Shown: positions 11,301 through 21,198 of the stretch, piece after piece | Numbering within the stretch: the first letter of the stretch is position 1 | Layout of the letters: each line of letters opens with the position of its first letter | From: Datnioides undecimradiatus | Taxonomy: Eukaryota > Chordata > Actinopteri > Lobotiformes > Datnioididae | Length of the DNA stretch: 64,000 nt | NCBI GenBank assembly: GCA_008933995.1 | Contig: WARS01000036.1 | Coordinates: 1,774,419-1,838,418 of the forward strand | Reading direction: 5' to 3' | The notes under the pieces: model-generated | Databases searched by the model: none | Told to the model about the DNA's origin: nothing | What the model saw: only the letters and a program-made list of their open reading frames with translations | Made by a program: the position numbers and the translations under genes

Positions 11301-14300
11301 GTTCTATTGTTTCTGAACCAAAACCTTTATGATAATAAAATATTTTCTATTTACCTATAAACTTTGCCCAAATTCTGTCCTGGGTTTTAACTAATTAATA
11401 ATCCAAAAGAAAAATCACAAAAACACTTAAAAGTCATGAAAATTCATTCAGATTTAGCATTTGAAGATGCATCCACCTTAATTATTAAAAAGTATCGGTA
11501 TTGGTATCGGCGATACTGGCCCTGTATTTACTTGGTATCGGATCGATACCAAATCTTGCAGTATCGCACACCACTAGTGTCAGCAGCCCAAACTCGATCA
11601 AATGACTGGTTTCAGGACCAAAATTAGTAAGTGTTAGAGCCTAATGTACAAAATAATTTGTGCTAAGGGTACTAGTCTAAAGGAGATTTAAGCCTGTCAA
11701 ATGACCATTTATATTTCTGGTTGTTTTACCAGAAGAAGAAAGAAGTAGAAATTGCACTTTATGTTGAATTGTTGGGTTTTTTTTTTGGGGGGGGGGGTTA
11801 CCATTTAAAGTCAATACTGTTCTGAAAAAGCACTTAAAGTACTTAAAATGGCACTTTAACTTTAGGTCTGTTCAATTTAGGCCAGGGATATTTTCTATTT
11901 CTACTTCCAGACATTAAAAGAGCTTGAGTTTACAATATTCATGTCCATTCGAATCCATTTAAATTAAAAAAACGTTGCTTTTTGGGGCAAATATTGTTAT
12001 GCAATTAAAATGCGATTAATCAAGATTAATTAATTACAAAGCCTCTAATTAATTAGATTAATTTTTTTAATTGAGTCCCACCCCTAGTAAAGACATCATT
12101 TGTCCTCAGGTGGTTCCTCAGTGAAAAATGATTTTTGATGGGTGAGCATGTTGTGGCTTGTCATTACACAGACTGGGGTCAGCACGTGGCTGATAGACTT
12201 GTATCACTTCCTGGATGTATTTCAGGAAACAGCTTGCCCAGCCTAAGTGTGAAGTGTCTGTCCTGTCTCCTCTCCTCATGCAGACTAAGTCCATGAAGCT
12301 GTATGAGGCGTGTCTGACGCTGCTGCAGGTCTACTCCAAAAACAACCAGAGCAGGAAGCGAAGCGACGCCACCGCTGAGGAGGACCAGTACCAGGACCTG
12401 CTGCTCATCATGGAGCTGCTCACAAACCTGCTCTCCAAAGAGTTCATCGACTTCAGTGACACTGGTGAGCCGGCTGGATGTTTGTGTGTTGAAGTATCAG
12501 ATGAGAGGAGAAATCCAGACAGTTAGCCCAGAAGATGTCTCCTGGTCATGTTGCCTCAGTTTGTGATGATTAAGATCTGTCAAACTGCTGCGTGTTCCAG
12601 ACGAGGTGTTTAGAAACCAAGACCAGGGAACGCCAGCGACCAACCGGACCATATCGGCAGCAGATGTGGTTCTCTACGGAGTCAACATTGTTCTTCCACT
12701 AATGTCTCAGGACCTGCTCAAGGTAAAACTGGCACAACATGGATGTTCCCTGGTGTCTGTGGTCCCAGCTGGAGTGATCTGTGGTCACTCATCTTCTCCC
12801 CATTGTTTTCCAGTTCCCCTCTCTCTGCAACCAGTACTACAAGCTCATCACTTTCATCTGTGAGATCTTTCCAGAGAAGATCCCACAGCTGCCCGAAGAC
12901 CTCTTCAAAAGCCTCATGTTCTCCCTGGAGCTGGGGATGACCTCGTATCCTCCCACTGCCTGTGTGTGCACGTGTGTGTGCACGTGTGTGTGCACGTGTG
13001 TGTGCACGTGTGTGTGCACGTGTGTGTGTACGTGTGTGTGTATGTGCGGATGTGTGTATTACTGGGACAGACTGATATTGTACCTTTAGCACAGACTTAA
13101 ACTGTCATGTATGTAAACTGGTATGGTATGAACAGGTGCAGGTGCTCAGACCAGTGGGGAGGTTAGGTGACACAGAGCCTTGTGTACCAAAAGATGTGGA
13201 TAAGACGAGTTTTACCTGTTGATAACAACTGTAATCATTTACCGCCTCCTGCTGCCATCCAGAGCAGCTGTTTGCAGCTGTGCAGACAATAAAAGCAGCA
13301 AACAGTTCGTGCTCCTTAACCTGCGTGTTCAGGATGAGTTCAGAGATCAGCCAGCTGTGTTTGGAGGCTTTGTCTCCTCTGGCCGAGCAGTGCGCAAAAA
13401 ACCAGGAGAAGGATACGCCCCTCTTCATCGCCACCCGTCATTTCCTCAAGGTACGGGCTCCATTGTCACCACAATCAATCATCTTAATGTCATGATGAAG
13501 GCTGCAATACAAATACAAAACACAACACGTCAGTTAAATATCCCACTCAAAGTGTCTTCCTGTTAACAGTAACAGTATTCCTTTTCCCAACATGTACGTG
13601 ACCTGCGTGCGATGCAGTTGGTGTTTGACATGCTGGTCCTGCAAAAACACAACACTGAGATGACAGTGGCGGCAGGAGAAGCTCTCTACACACTCGTGTG
13701 CCTGCACCAGGTGAGTATATAACACAGAGCTCCTGTCGGCAACAGGACACTGCAGTGGTTCAGTTACTCAGTGCAAAGATATTTAAGTTTGCTATCACAC
13801 ACCCTGGCCCTCTAGCGGCCAGTGTATATCATTGCACATAACCAACTGTCAGTACTGTAGTACATGGCTCGACCTAAAGGCATTGCAGGTATCAGTAAAC
13901 ATGTTTATCATTACAATAATAAATAAATACAACGATAACAACAGAAGAAAGTCAATAATGGCAAATTAAAAAACACGTTATAGTTACAGTTTAGAAAAAA
14001 GTAAAAAATAAATAAGCTTTGCTGCTTCCTCTGCCTGTATATTTACATCTAACAATAAATCAGCTGGTGTAATGTTGCCTTTAGTAAACATGACACTCGT
14101 GTTGGGCCCTGAGTCGATGTTTCTCTCCTCTGTCAGGTGGAGTACTCCGAGCTGGTGGAAACTCTGCTCTCCTCACAGAGAGACGCCGTCATCTACCAGC
14201 GGCTGGCCGACGCCTTCAACAAGCTGACGGCCAGCAGCACGCCGCCCACCATGGACCGCAAGCAAAAGGTCGCCTTCCTCAAGAGCCTGGAGGAGTTTGT

Positions 14301-14334
14301 GGCCAACGTGGGCGGACTGCTCTGCGTGAAATAA
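1520..14334 (+). CDS. XPO4: Exportin-4, 3' two thirds of the gene (16 coding exons, N-terminus outside window)
   Basis: XPO4 is an importin-beta-family nuclear transport receptor built of HEAT-like helical repeats; it exports eIF5A and SMAD3 with RanGTP and can import some SOX factors (family knowledge). Coding exons: 1520-1694, 1996-2172, 2461-2603, 2913-3058, 4076-4253, 7206-7365, 7513-7682, 8375-8549, 9861-10067, 10274-10360, 12284-12464, 12601-12722, 12814-12944, 13333-13450, 13618-13710, 14137-14334 (TAA 14332-14334). All introns are GT-AG and phases join without a break, giving 819 residues against about 1,150 for the vertebrate protein, so about 330 are missing upstream. Diagnostic stretches: GISNIISNLIT (first exon), YEDIHWLIL (fourth), TQIDNVA (ninth), ICEIFPEKIPQLPEDLFKSL (thirteenth) and the C-terminus EEFVANVGGLLCVK. 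The first base at 1520 completes a codon begun in an exon outside the window. Identity is very secure. Confidence 0.96.
4254..7205 (+). other. XPO4 intron of 2.95 kb
   Basis: Intron between the exons ending SVIR and beginning LLSAVL. It contains a (GT)24 microsatellite at 6362-6409 and alternating CA/GT-rich patches near 5345-5365 and 6185-6240. No coding exon or recognisable transposon was seen. Confidence 0.7.
6362..6409. repeat. (GT)24 microsatellite
   Basis: Uninterrupted dinucleotide run of 48 bp in an XPO4 intron, preceded by a CGTGCGCGCGT-type alternating purine-pyrimidine stretch. Confidence 0.95.
8289..8366. repeat. CT / CACT compound microsatellite next to an XPO4 splice acceptor
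   Basis: A (CT)n run passes into CACTCT and then CACT repeats. It ends about 8 bp before the acceptor AG at 8373-8374, so the repeat itself supplies the polypyrimidine tract for the exon 8375-8549. Confidence 0.92.
9586..9604. repeat. Short (CA)n microsatellite
   Basis: About nine CA units in the XPO4 intron upstream of the exon at 9861. Confidence 0.85.
10588..10595. repeat. Left 8-bp target-site duplication of the outer hAT element
   Basis: GTAAAGAC, identical to the copy at 12087-12094. Confidence 0.88.
10767..10871 (+). pseudogene. Decayed BED zinc-finger fragment of a hAT transposase
   Basis: Reading + from 10767 gives a C-x2-C pair (WFCANCAKKEF) and, after 17 to 20 residues, an LRYHLNAKH segment with H-x4-H. 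This is the spacing and local sequence of the BED finger found at the N-terminus of many hAT transposases. An in-frame TGA at 10821-10823 sits between the two halves. It lies inside the outer hAT element, about 60 bp upstream of the nested insertion, and no downstream catalytic domain is recognisable. Confidence 0.72.
10939..11576. mobile_element. Nested non-autonomous hAT-like element inside the outer hAT
   Basis: Terminal inverted repeats are TAGTGGTGG... at the left and ...CACCACTA at the right. Subterminal regions are full of ATCGATA / GGTATCG words in both orientations. Flanking 8-bp repeats GTGTTGGC (10931-10938) and GTGTCAGC (11577-11584) match at 6 of 8 positions, as expected for an aged target duplication. 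The 638-bp body is AT-rich and has no coding sequence, so this is a MITE-like element. Confidence 0.8.
12087..12094. repeat. Right 8-bp target-site duplication of the outer hAT element
   Basis: GTAAAGAC, identical to the copy at 10588-10595. Confidence 0.88.
12961..13048. repeat. 12-bp minisatellite with CACGTG in phase
   Basis: The unit is about TGTGTGCACGTG. CACGTG occurs at 12969, 12981, 12993, 13005 and 13017, exactly 12 bp apart, followed by degenerate units TACGTG (13029) and TATGTG (13041). The array begins 16 bp after the donor of the XPO4 exon ending at 12944. Confidence 0.93.
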
Positions 14335-15064
14335 CCACTGGAAAACCGTCTCCGCCTCGAATCATCATGTTGACAAGCAACCAATCAACCCCCCCCCCCC
14401 CTATCATCCCTAAGAACTATGGGTAGAAGAGACAGCTCGATGCCTCTGAGGAACTCTGTGTCTCTCCACCTGCCGGGGAGTCCATCTCATGCCTGAATGT
14501 TTACCCTGTTTTCACCCTGAGGATTTTATTTTTGTTTTGTTTTTCTCCAAACTTGTTACATCCCCGGCCCCACGCCCCTGCAGCATGATTGACAGACTTG
14601 GTGACGACGATGTGGTAACCATGGAGACAGAACTGCAGAGCAGACAGACTCCGGCAGAGGATCCTGCCCTGTTGACTGAAACGACAGAGCACTGACCATC
14701 GTAACGACGGGAGGTGGAGCGGCAGCTGACGACAACAGCGCTGTCTTCCCCCTTCCACCAGCTCATGTACCTGGAGGCTGCCAGAGCGCATGCACGCACA
14801 CACAAACACAAACACACACAGAATTGAAGGAGATTTTGTTTCAGTGTGAGGTTTCTTAGTTGAAGGTGTCAGAGGGGCCTTATTGATTCAAGATGAGCAT
14901 GACAGCCTCCTCAATGCGCACACAACCACAGACACACACACACAGACTTCATTTTAACAGTTTCCACTCTTATGTGCGCACACACACGCATGCACACATC
15001 GCCCTAATCCTTCCCAGAGTGCCTTGTTCTGTCGATTGGTCTGTGTGCATGCGCGCGCATGTGC

Positions 15065-15088
15065 GTGTGTGTGTGTGTGTGTGTGTGA
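15065..15088. repeat. (GT)n microsatellite in XPO4 3' UTR
   Basis: About 12 GT units, next to GCGCGC/CATGCGCG alternating sequence. Confidence 0.9.
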
Positions 15089-15352
15089 ATCATGTCATAC
15101 ATCAGCTGACGACAAGTAATGTCCATGCCTGTCATTCGCCAAGAATTACAGCAGATGCACAAATACACTCACACACTCAAAGTTAAAACAATGCACACAC
15201 ACACAAGCAAAATGTTGCCATGACAACAAAGGTATGGCCTGCCTGGCTGTCTTTAGGGTTGCTGAACCACACGGCACAGATGGGTTTGTTTTCTTGTTTG
15301 TTTGTTGGCGATGACAGAAAACCAAAATCAGACTGTTTCACTAAAGGGTGTA

Positions 15353-15387
15353 CATATATACATATATATATAAATATATATATATAA
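15353..15387. repeat. TA-rich tandem run
   Basis: Imperfect TATATA/CATATA repeat in the inferred XPO4 3' UTR. Confidence 0.85.
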
Positions 15388-15947
15388 TGTTTTCAAATCA
15401 GAAACCTGACAAATGTATGTTCAAAGACAGAAAAACCTGACTGAAATGTTTTTATATGTCCGTAGGCGGCAGGCAAAGTTGTGAGAGTTCAACATTGTCT
15501 GAATTCAGCTGAAGAGGGAGCACCTTTCTCTGCGTCGGCCTTTGTGGTTTGATATTTTTTCTCTACCTGGATTGTAGTATTACAACACAGACGGCGGCCC
15601 CGGGGGAATGGGGCCTCTAAAGTTTAGCAGATTCATGTCAAGTAGTATTTTTCTACAGCAGCACATCCAACGTATCACTCTTCAACACACACTGGATCGA
15701 AGCAAAGACTGTTTGAGTTGAAGGACAGCAATAACAAACCAAATAAAAAGGAACAGAGCCACTTGTTGAAGCATTATTGTGGAGACAGAACCCTCCTCGT
15801 TCAGAGCACTATCCTGGTTATTGTAGAATGGCTGTTTTGTTAATGAAGTGTAAAAGTGTACATAAACTTATTGTATAAAATGTCGCCGCCTCTGCATTTT
15901 CCTTTACATACGTCGTCCCTGCTGGAATGCCTTTCCTCTACTTTGGT

Positions 15948-15953
15948 AATAAA
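15948..15953 (+). terminator. Candidate XPO4 polyadenylation signal
   Basis: Canonical AATAAA followed by a T-rich stretch, about 1.6 kb after the XPO4 stop and before the next + strand gene. Confidence 0.6.
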
Positions 15954-16499
15954 GTTATTAATTATATTGTCAATAGCAGCATATTTCATCTACCATGCAT
16001 TGGCAGCTGCTGTCCAACACCGAAGCAGCAATTTGGGGGAAAAATACCGACTGTCCTCTTAATGATATGAGCAACTGTCAGTGCTGTGCACACTGCATTA
16101 TTCTGTATCACTGACTGTGAGCTGAATAACACACCTGTTTGATGCAGAACAGCACTCACTGCAGCCTCCACAACCATCGCAAGGGAATCAGCAGCTCTGC
16201 AGCAGGTTTGACTAAAGCTGACAGTTGTCACAGACATCGTTCAGTTTAAGCTTCTGAGACTGAGGATAAGCTACAATATTAAACTATCCAGCGTCTTTAC
16301 TTCAGATCTGGTCACATCTCTGAACTTTTTACAGAATTTGCTGGAAGAAAAAAAAATTAATAAATAATCAAAAAATTCATTTCAAACCAGATGAATCATT
16401 TTGATCTTCAGGTTTCATTTAAACTCAGAAACACCCGAAGAGTTGTAACAGGTAAAAAAAAGCTGAAAGTTACGGGCTGGGTGTTTCCTCACAGTTTAA

Positions 16500-16695
16500 C
16501 ACTATTGTCCCTCCTCAGGAGCCGTAAGTTATGTCCCACGTCATCAACCCGCGACTTCTCACGTGTCCACACTGCACCGCTGGGACCAGTTTCTGACGGG
16601 TTTGTTGACTTTTTGCTCTTGTGGTTGTTGTCAGTTATTCGCCAGGTTGTGTGTCGACTCCTTCGCTGTTGTTCTGGTGGAATCGGCGCGTGAGT
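16500..16695 (+). promoter_or_regulatory. Possible 5' non-coding exon / promoter region of EEF1AKMT1
   Basis: The sequence is richer in CpG than its surroundings and has a CRE-like CACGTCATC word at 16537-16545. It ends in a strong splice-donor match (GTGAGT at 16690-16695). The coding exon of EEF1AKMT1 starts with an acceptor at 17510-17511 that has 50 bp of 5' UTR before the ATG, so an upstream non-coding exon is required. This is the best candidate for it, by inference only. Confidence 0.4.
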
Positions 16696-17561
16696 GAAGC
16701 AGCAGAGGAAACAAAGTGCAGGTCAGACTCATCCGATCTCACTGCAGCGCTCACACAGCGGCTGTGGCCGTCACACGCACTGTAAACACTTCAGTCTTTA
16801 TAGTAAATGTATCTTTTTTGTACAGTGTGTGTTCTGTCAGGGATAAATGACTACAGGCTACATATGACGTCAGACAAACATAAAACAGATAAACTGTTAA
16901 ATGACTGGATGTGAATCATCTCCGTGCAAAGGAGACCTCAGTCTGAATGACTTTAACCAAAGACAAATAAACCCGCAGTGACTGTGTCACAACATGTGGG
17001 ATAGGTTTAAATAAAGAATTCGTCTCAGAGTCGCTCAGGATCTTTTCCTAACAATCAGAATTAATTCACTGACAATTCCATAAAAATATCTGAAGATGAC
17101 TCGTGATGCTTGTGTCCTCACTGTTGAGTCAACACAGCTGTAGTGTTAACATGTGTCACTTTGATCTCTGATCAGATTTGATGTCAGTATCAAGGTGCTG
17201 CTGTACAGTATACATTTACGAGTAGGAAAACGTATGAAATCACACGTAAACCAGTCAGATGGATGTTCCATGGTCTAATGTCATATTTACTATGTGAAAA
17301 CAATCTTCAAATCTGTAAAACTGAATATTTTCCAGCCTTTTGTTTGGGTTACAGATATTTTGTAAAATGATCATGATCATCATGTGGATAGATATATACT
17401 TGTGATCCATCGGTTTGCATGACTTTTGATGATTAGTTCTCATTTCTAAAACCTGCTGGAAAGGAACCGACTCAAATATCATCACTAACAATGTTTTTCT
17501 TTTCGTTTCAGCCTTTCTGGTCCTTCATTTGTAAAGCGACTGTGCTCCTCCTCCATTGGCC

Positions 17562-19660
17562 ATGAGCGACAGTGACGACGACATCCCCACGCTGTCGGCT
17601 CACACTCTGGCTGCCCTGCAGGAGTTTTACAGTGAGACCAGGGCCAATCAGGCTCAGGGCAGCACACCAGCAGACCAGTTTGCCGTGGGAGCAGTGGAGG
17701 AGGACTGGGTGAGTTCACTGGACACAGAATACCTGCAGCTGATCTGTGTCTCCTTCAGCGCTGATTAGCGACGAGCTGAGCCGACTGAGTGTTCTGACTA
17801 CCTGTGTATCTGTGTGTGTGTGTATGTGTGTGTGTGTGTCCACCAGCGGATGAGCCAGTTCTGGTACAGTGATGAGACAGCAACTCAGTTAGCTGAGGAG
17901 GTCATACGAGAAGCTGGAGAGGGAGGGAGGTAAAACTACACATACACACACAGTTTTCAACAAGAAACAACAGTTAAGCTGAAAGGGAACCAGTGTGTTA
18001 GAGAATAACACTCAGATTCATGTTGTTGCTCTATTTCCTGTTCAAACTGCAGCCTGTCCTGTAGCTGCATTGCATTCTGGGCACTGTTGCTGTGGACAGC
18101 AGTCAAATGTTTTCATCTCCAACATGAGCTTCAGCTGTTCCCTGTTCCCCTCAGGATTGCGTGTGTGAGCGCCCCCAGTGTGTACCAGAAGCTGAAGCAG
18201 GGCGTGGTTGACGGCTCGGATGGAGTGTCCGCGGCCGTGTTGGAGTACGACCGCCGCTTCGCTACCTACGGTGATGACTTCATCTTCTATGACTACAACG
18301 AGCCGCTGTCTCTGCCGACCAGCATCACTCCTCAGAGCTTCGACATCGTCCTCGCCGACCCGCCGTACCTGTCTGAGGAGTGTCTGAGCAAAGTGGCCAA
18401 AACCATCAAATACCTGAGCAAAGGCAAAGTGGTGCTGTGTACAGGTGAGAGGACGGGGTGACTGAAAAGTTTCAAGCCCTGCTTCAGAGGTGCCGACAGT
18501 TTAACAAATCTCTGGTGTTCAGGAAATTTGTGCCACAGGTGAGGAGCAGAGAAACTAAAAGCTGCTTCACCTGGTTTCATCCTGGAAACGCTGACTGAAC
18601 CTGTCCCAGATGACCTGACAGGTCTGGATGATCAGAGACGTTTTCAGGCCATTTAGTTGTTTATAGACGAGTAATAGGATTCTAAAACCAGGAGGCCAGA
18701 GCAGTGTTTTAAGGACCAGAGTAATATGCTCCCTGTTCTTGGTGTTAGTGACGCTGGAAGAGCTGCAGATGGGTATTATGGGGTTGGGATAAGGTGGTAT
18801 TTGGCTGATTTTCTAATTGACTTAATGTGGGTTTTGAAATTTAAGTCCAGGTACATGACAACACCATGCTTTCAGGCTTCATTACAGTCAGTTTTAGTGC
18901 CATAGATTAAAGCTGAGCACTGACCTTTCATCTTTTATCTCTGGTGCCAAAAACAATCATTTCTATTTTTTCTCTGTGTTCAGTTGTGGAAAAATGTGAC
19001 GTGTTCACTCTTTGACCTGTTTACTTTACTTATTCAGCAATGTAAAATGTGAAGAACCTGAACAGGCACCAACAAGAGGCTGCCCATCAGTAAAGAGAAG
19101 GTTTCTTTTTAATAAAAGAGTCATTTTTCACTTTTTTCACGTTTTTGCATTTTGCAGTGGAGTGGTGTAATATACGGGTGGTGTACTGTGTGCACTCAGG
19201 GTGCAGTTTGAAAATGTTTCATTTCTGTGCCAACATGAAAAAAGAGTCACATCCTGTTTCAGGTCTTCTGTTACACACACCAGTCAGCCAATCAGAAACA
19301 AGCATTTTCTTTGCCAATGGTACAAAACACTCAGATCAGCAGTCTGTGAAAACCCAACCAACCAATCATGCTTCAGCTTCTCTGTATAGATTTTAATGTT
19401 CTCGTATCATCATTCTGTTGGTTTTAAAAACCATGAGCTGGTCCCAGCTTAGTTATCTTCTCTTCTCTGTCTTCTTTCTTCTCTTTCTGAGCATCTTCTG
19501 ATTTTTGTGTCCTGCCTGATCCACAGGAGCCATCATGCAGAACCTCGCCAAAGACCTCCTGGATGTAAAAATGTGCAGCTTCCTGCCAAAACACAACAGA
19601 CAATTGTCCAATGAGTTCCGCTGCTTCATCAACTACCCGTCCCGCCTGCTGTCCTGCTGA
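17562..19660 (+). CDS. EEF1AKMT1: eEF1A lysine methyltransferase 1 (N6AMT2), complete
   Basis: This is a cytosolic SAM-dependent class I methyltransferase that methylates Lys79 of elongation factor eEF1A (Efm5 family, established knowledge). Coding exons: 17562-17708, 17847-17929, 18155-18444, 19527-19660 (TGA 19658-19660). Phases join cleanly to give 217 residues; the human protein is of similar length, about 214. The start is the ATG at 17562, giving an acidic N-terminus [19 protein letters not shown]. The DPPY catalytic motif, an NPPY variant followed by LSEEC, lies at residues 145-148 in exon 3. Other family stretches are [24 protein letters not shown] and, near the end, LSNEFRCF. An acceptor at 17510-17511 precedes the coding exon, so the 5' UTR is spliced. 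The gene follows XPO4 on the same strand and converges with IL17D. Confidence 0.96.
17811..17839. repeat. (TG)n tract directly upstream of EEF1AKMT1 exon 2 acceptor
   Basis: TG repeat with one TA interruption, followed by CCACCAG and the exon at 17847. The transcript therefore carries a UG repeat ending seven bases before the exon. Confidence 0.92.
18445..19526 (+). other. EEF1AKMT1 intron 3
   Basis: The 1.08-kb intron contains a probable interspersed-repeat fragment at about 18600-18990 and no further exon. Confidence 0.7.
18600..18990. repeat. Probable degraded LINE-type interspersed repeat fragment
   Basis: Phrases such as a GCAGTGTTTTAAGGACC-like word, a TGGTGTTAGTGACGCTGG-like word and a later CCAAAAACAATCATTTC-like word resemble a repeat seen widely in teleost genomes. 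The match is from memory and is inexact. The boundaries are approximate and no ORF remains. Confidence 0.35.
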
Positions 19661-20497
19661 GGAACCCGGGACCTGTGTGTCCAGCGGCGTGACAAAAGGA
19701 GGACGGCACACAAACACACACTTTCCAGCACAGTGCTTCACGGCTGAGGTCTTGTCCTGTTCCGGAATGATTGTCTGCAAGACAATGCACATCTTCAGTG
19801 AGGGTGGTCAGTAAAAGGTCTCAGGACTTAAATACAGCATAGACAAATACGCAGTAATAATGACAGAATAATGACAGTAATCAAGCAAAAACAGCTTCTC
19901 AAGTGGGAGACGGTGCTGCTTTTCTCTGTTTTATATCATTTAAATTAAAACGTGTGGGTTCTGGACTCTTGATTTGACAAAATCAGCACGATCAGCACCT
20001 TCCAGCCTGTGACATCTGTGTGTATCCCCTTTAGCTCCTGAGGCGCTTTATGAAGTCAGTCATATAAATCCCCCTGCTCTGTGGTACAACTGTGCTTGAA
20101 CTGCTGCAGAATCTTCAGCTTATATAAAGATGGAAAATCACTCAGTCTGCTGTAGCTGATTAGCAGCGACGCAGAGAGTTTCAGTCAGGCCGCACGACAA
20201 GAGTTTGCTTTTAGGTGGAGCCATGTCCCTGCTGAGTGCATAGTGGAGGAGCAGTTCATGACACAACGTAGACCAGTACAGGGCGCAGAGTGAGCCTAAC
20301 GAAGCTGCAAAACTCTTCTACCAGACGCCAGAGTGAAGAGTTCAGCCAGAGACTAAACGACTTTTAACAGGTTTCATTTGATTCCTCGTCAGCGGAGGCA
20401 GAGAAACTCCAACTGAGTGTTTAACTGGAAGAGTCAATTAAAAAGGAAAGATGATGTTGTGAGTAACACAACGGCTTGGTAAATTTTGACAATTGCA

Positions 20498-20503
20498 AAT
20501 AAA
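20498..20503 (+). terminator. Candidate EEF1AKMT1 polyadenylation signal
   Basis: AATAAA about 840 bp after the stop on the + strand. An ATTAAA at about 19943 is an alternative. Confidence 0.45.
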
Positions 20504-20684
20504 ATCATCTGAGAGATTCGTTGTCATGGTGACGAGCTGTGATTAACGTGTATCAGAATAAGACACTGAACACATTCTTAGACCTCAAGGCACAAATTGC
20601 ATTTGTTTCTTAGATCAGTAGGTGGCAGCGGTGATCAGGGCATTATTCATTTTGTTAAATTATACACAAACAAACATGTTCTTG

Positions 20685-20690
20685 TTTATT
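20685..20690 (-). terminator. Candidate IL17D polyadenylation signal
   Basis: TTTATT on + reads AATAAA on -, about 510 bp past the IL17D stop. It faces the EEF1AKMT1 signal at 20498. Confidence 0.45.
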
Positions 20691-21198
20691 TTTAGCAGTA
20701 TCAATCCATGCAGACAGTAAATGATTGTAGGGATTATCTGAGTTTTGACTCCAAAACAGCACTGCCGAGGAAAACACAGTTTAGTTTGTCTCAGAGCAAT
20801 CACGGAGCAAATAGAACCCAGACTGCGCCTGGTTGGATGCAGAAAGCAGTGTGTTTAAAAGAATTTGATCTGTTCTCTGGATTCTCAGGCCTCTTCCCGC
20901 CACACAGTATGTGCAGATTCAGTTTGCTGGACTCTGGATTCCAGTTCCATGTTCAGGTCCAAACTGCCACATAATCAAGTCAGGAACCAAAGAGGACCAA
21001 AGTCCTATTTCTAATCCAAAGCAGACTGCCTCCGGAGCATCAGTCTGCAGGAGCTCTGCTCTGAACCCTTTATCATCCAACTTTTAGTGTGCGCTAGTTC
21101 AGGGGCGGTTACACAGGTGAGACTCCTTCAGTTGTTTAAAAGACGCAGGCCACATGCAGGTGGAACCGGTCTGTGGAGCGCCAGCAGCCCCGCGTCAT

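Larger units (their letters stand above)
10596..12086. mobile_element. hAT-superfamily DNA transposon relic in an XPO4 intron
   Basis: The ends are inverted: TAGGGATGGGAC at 10596-10607 and GTCCCACCCCTA at 12075-12086, followed inwards by AT-rich subterminal sequence with repeated TTAATTAATTAC-like words. An 8-bp direct repeat, GTAAAGAC, flanks the element exactly (10588-10595 and 12087-12094), which is the target-duplication length of hAT elements. It carries a decayed BED zinc-finger segment (10767-10871) and a second inserted element (10939-11576). No full transposase frame remains, so it is not autonomous. Confidence 0.88.
14335..15975 (+). other. XPO4: XPO4 3' untranslated region
   Basis: No intron acceptor or new coding segment is visible from the stop to the AATAAA at 15948-15953, so about 1.6 kb is read as 3' UTR. 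It holds a run of 13 C (14389-14401), CA-rich patches (14796-14820, 14930-15000), (GT)n at 15065-15088 and a TA-rich run at 15353-15387. The end is inferred from the poly(A) signal only. Confidence 0.6.

Noticed and set aside
12961-13048. Regular repeat array, considered as CRISPR-like
   Set aside because: The units are contiguous with no unique spacers and the genome is vertebrate; it is a minisatellite.
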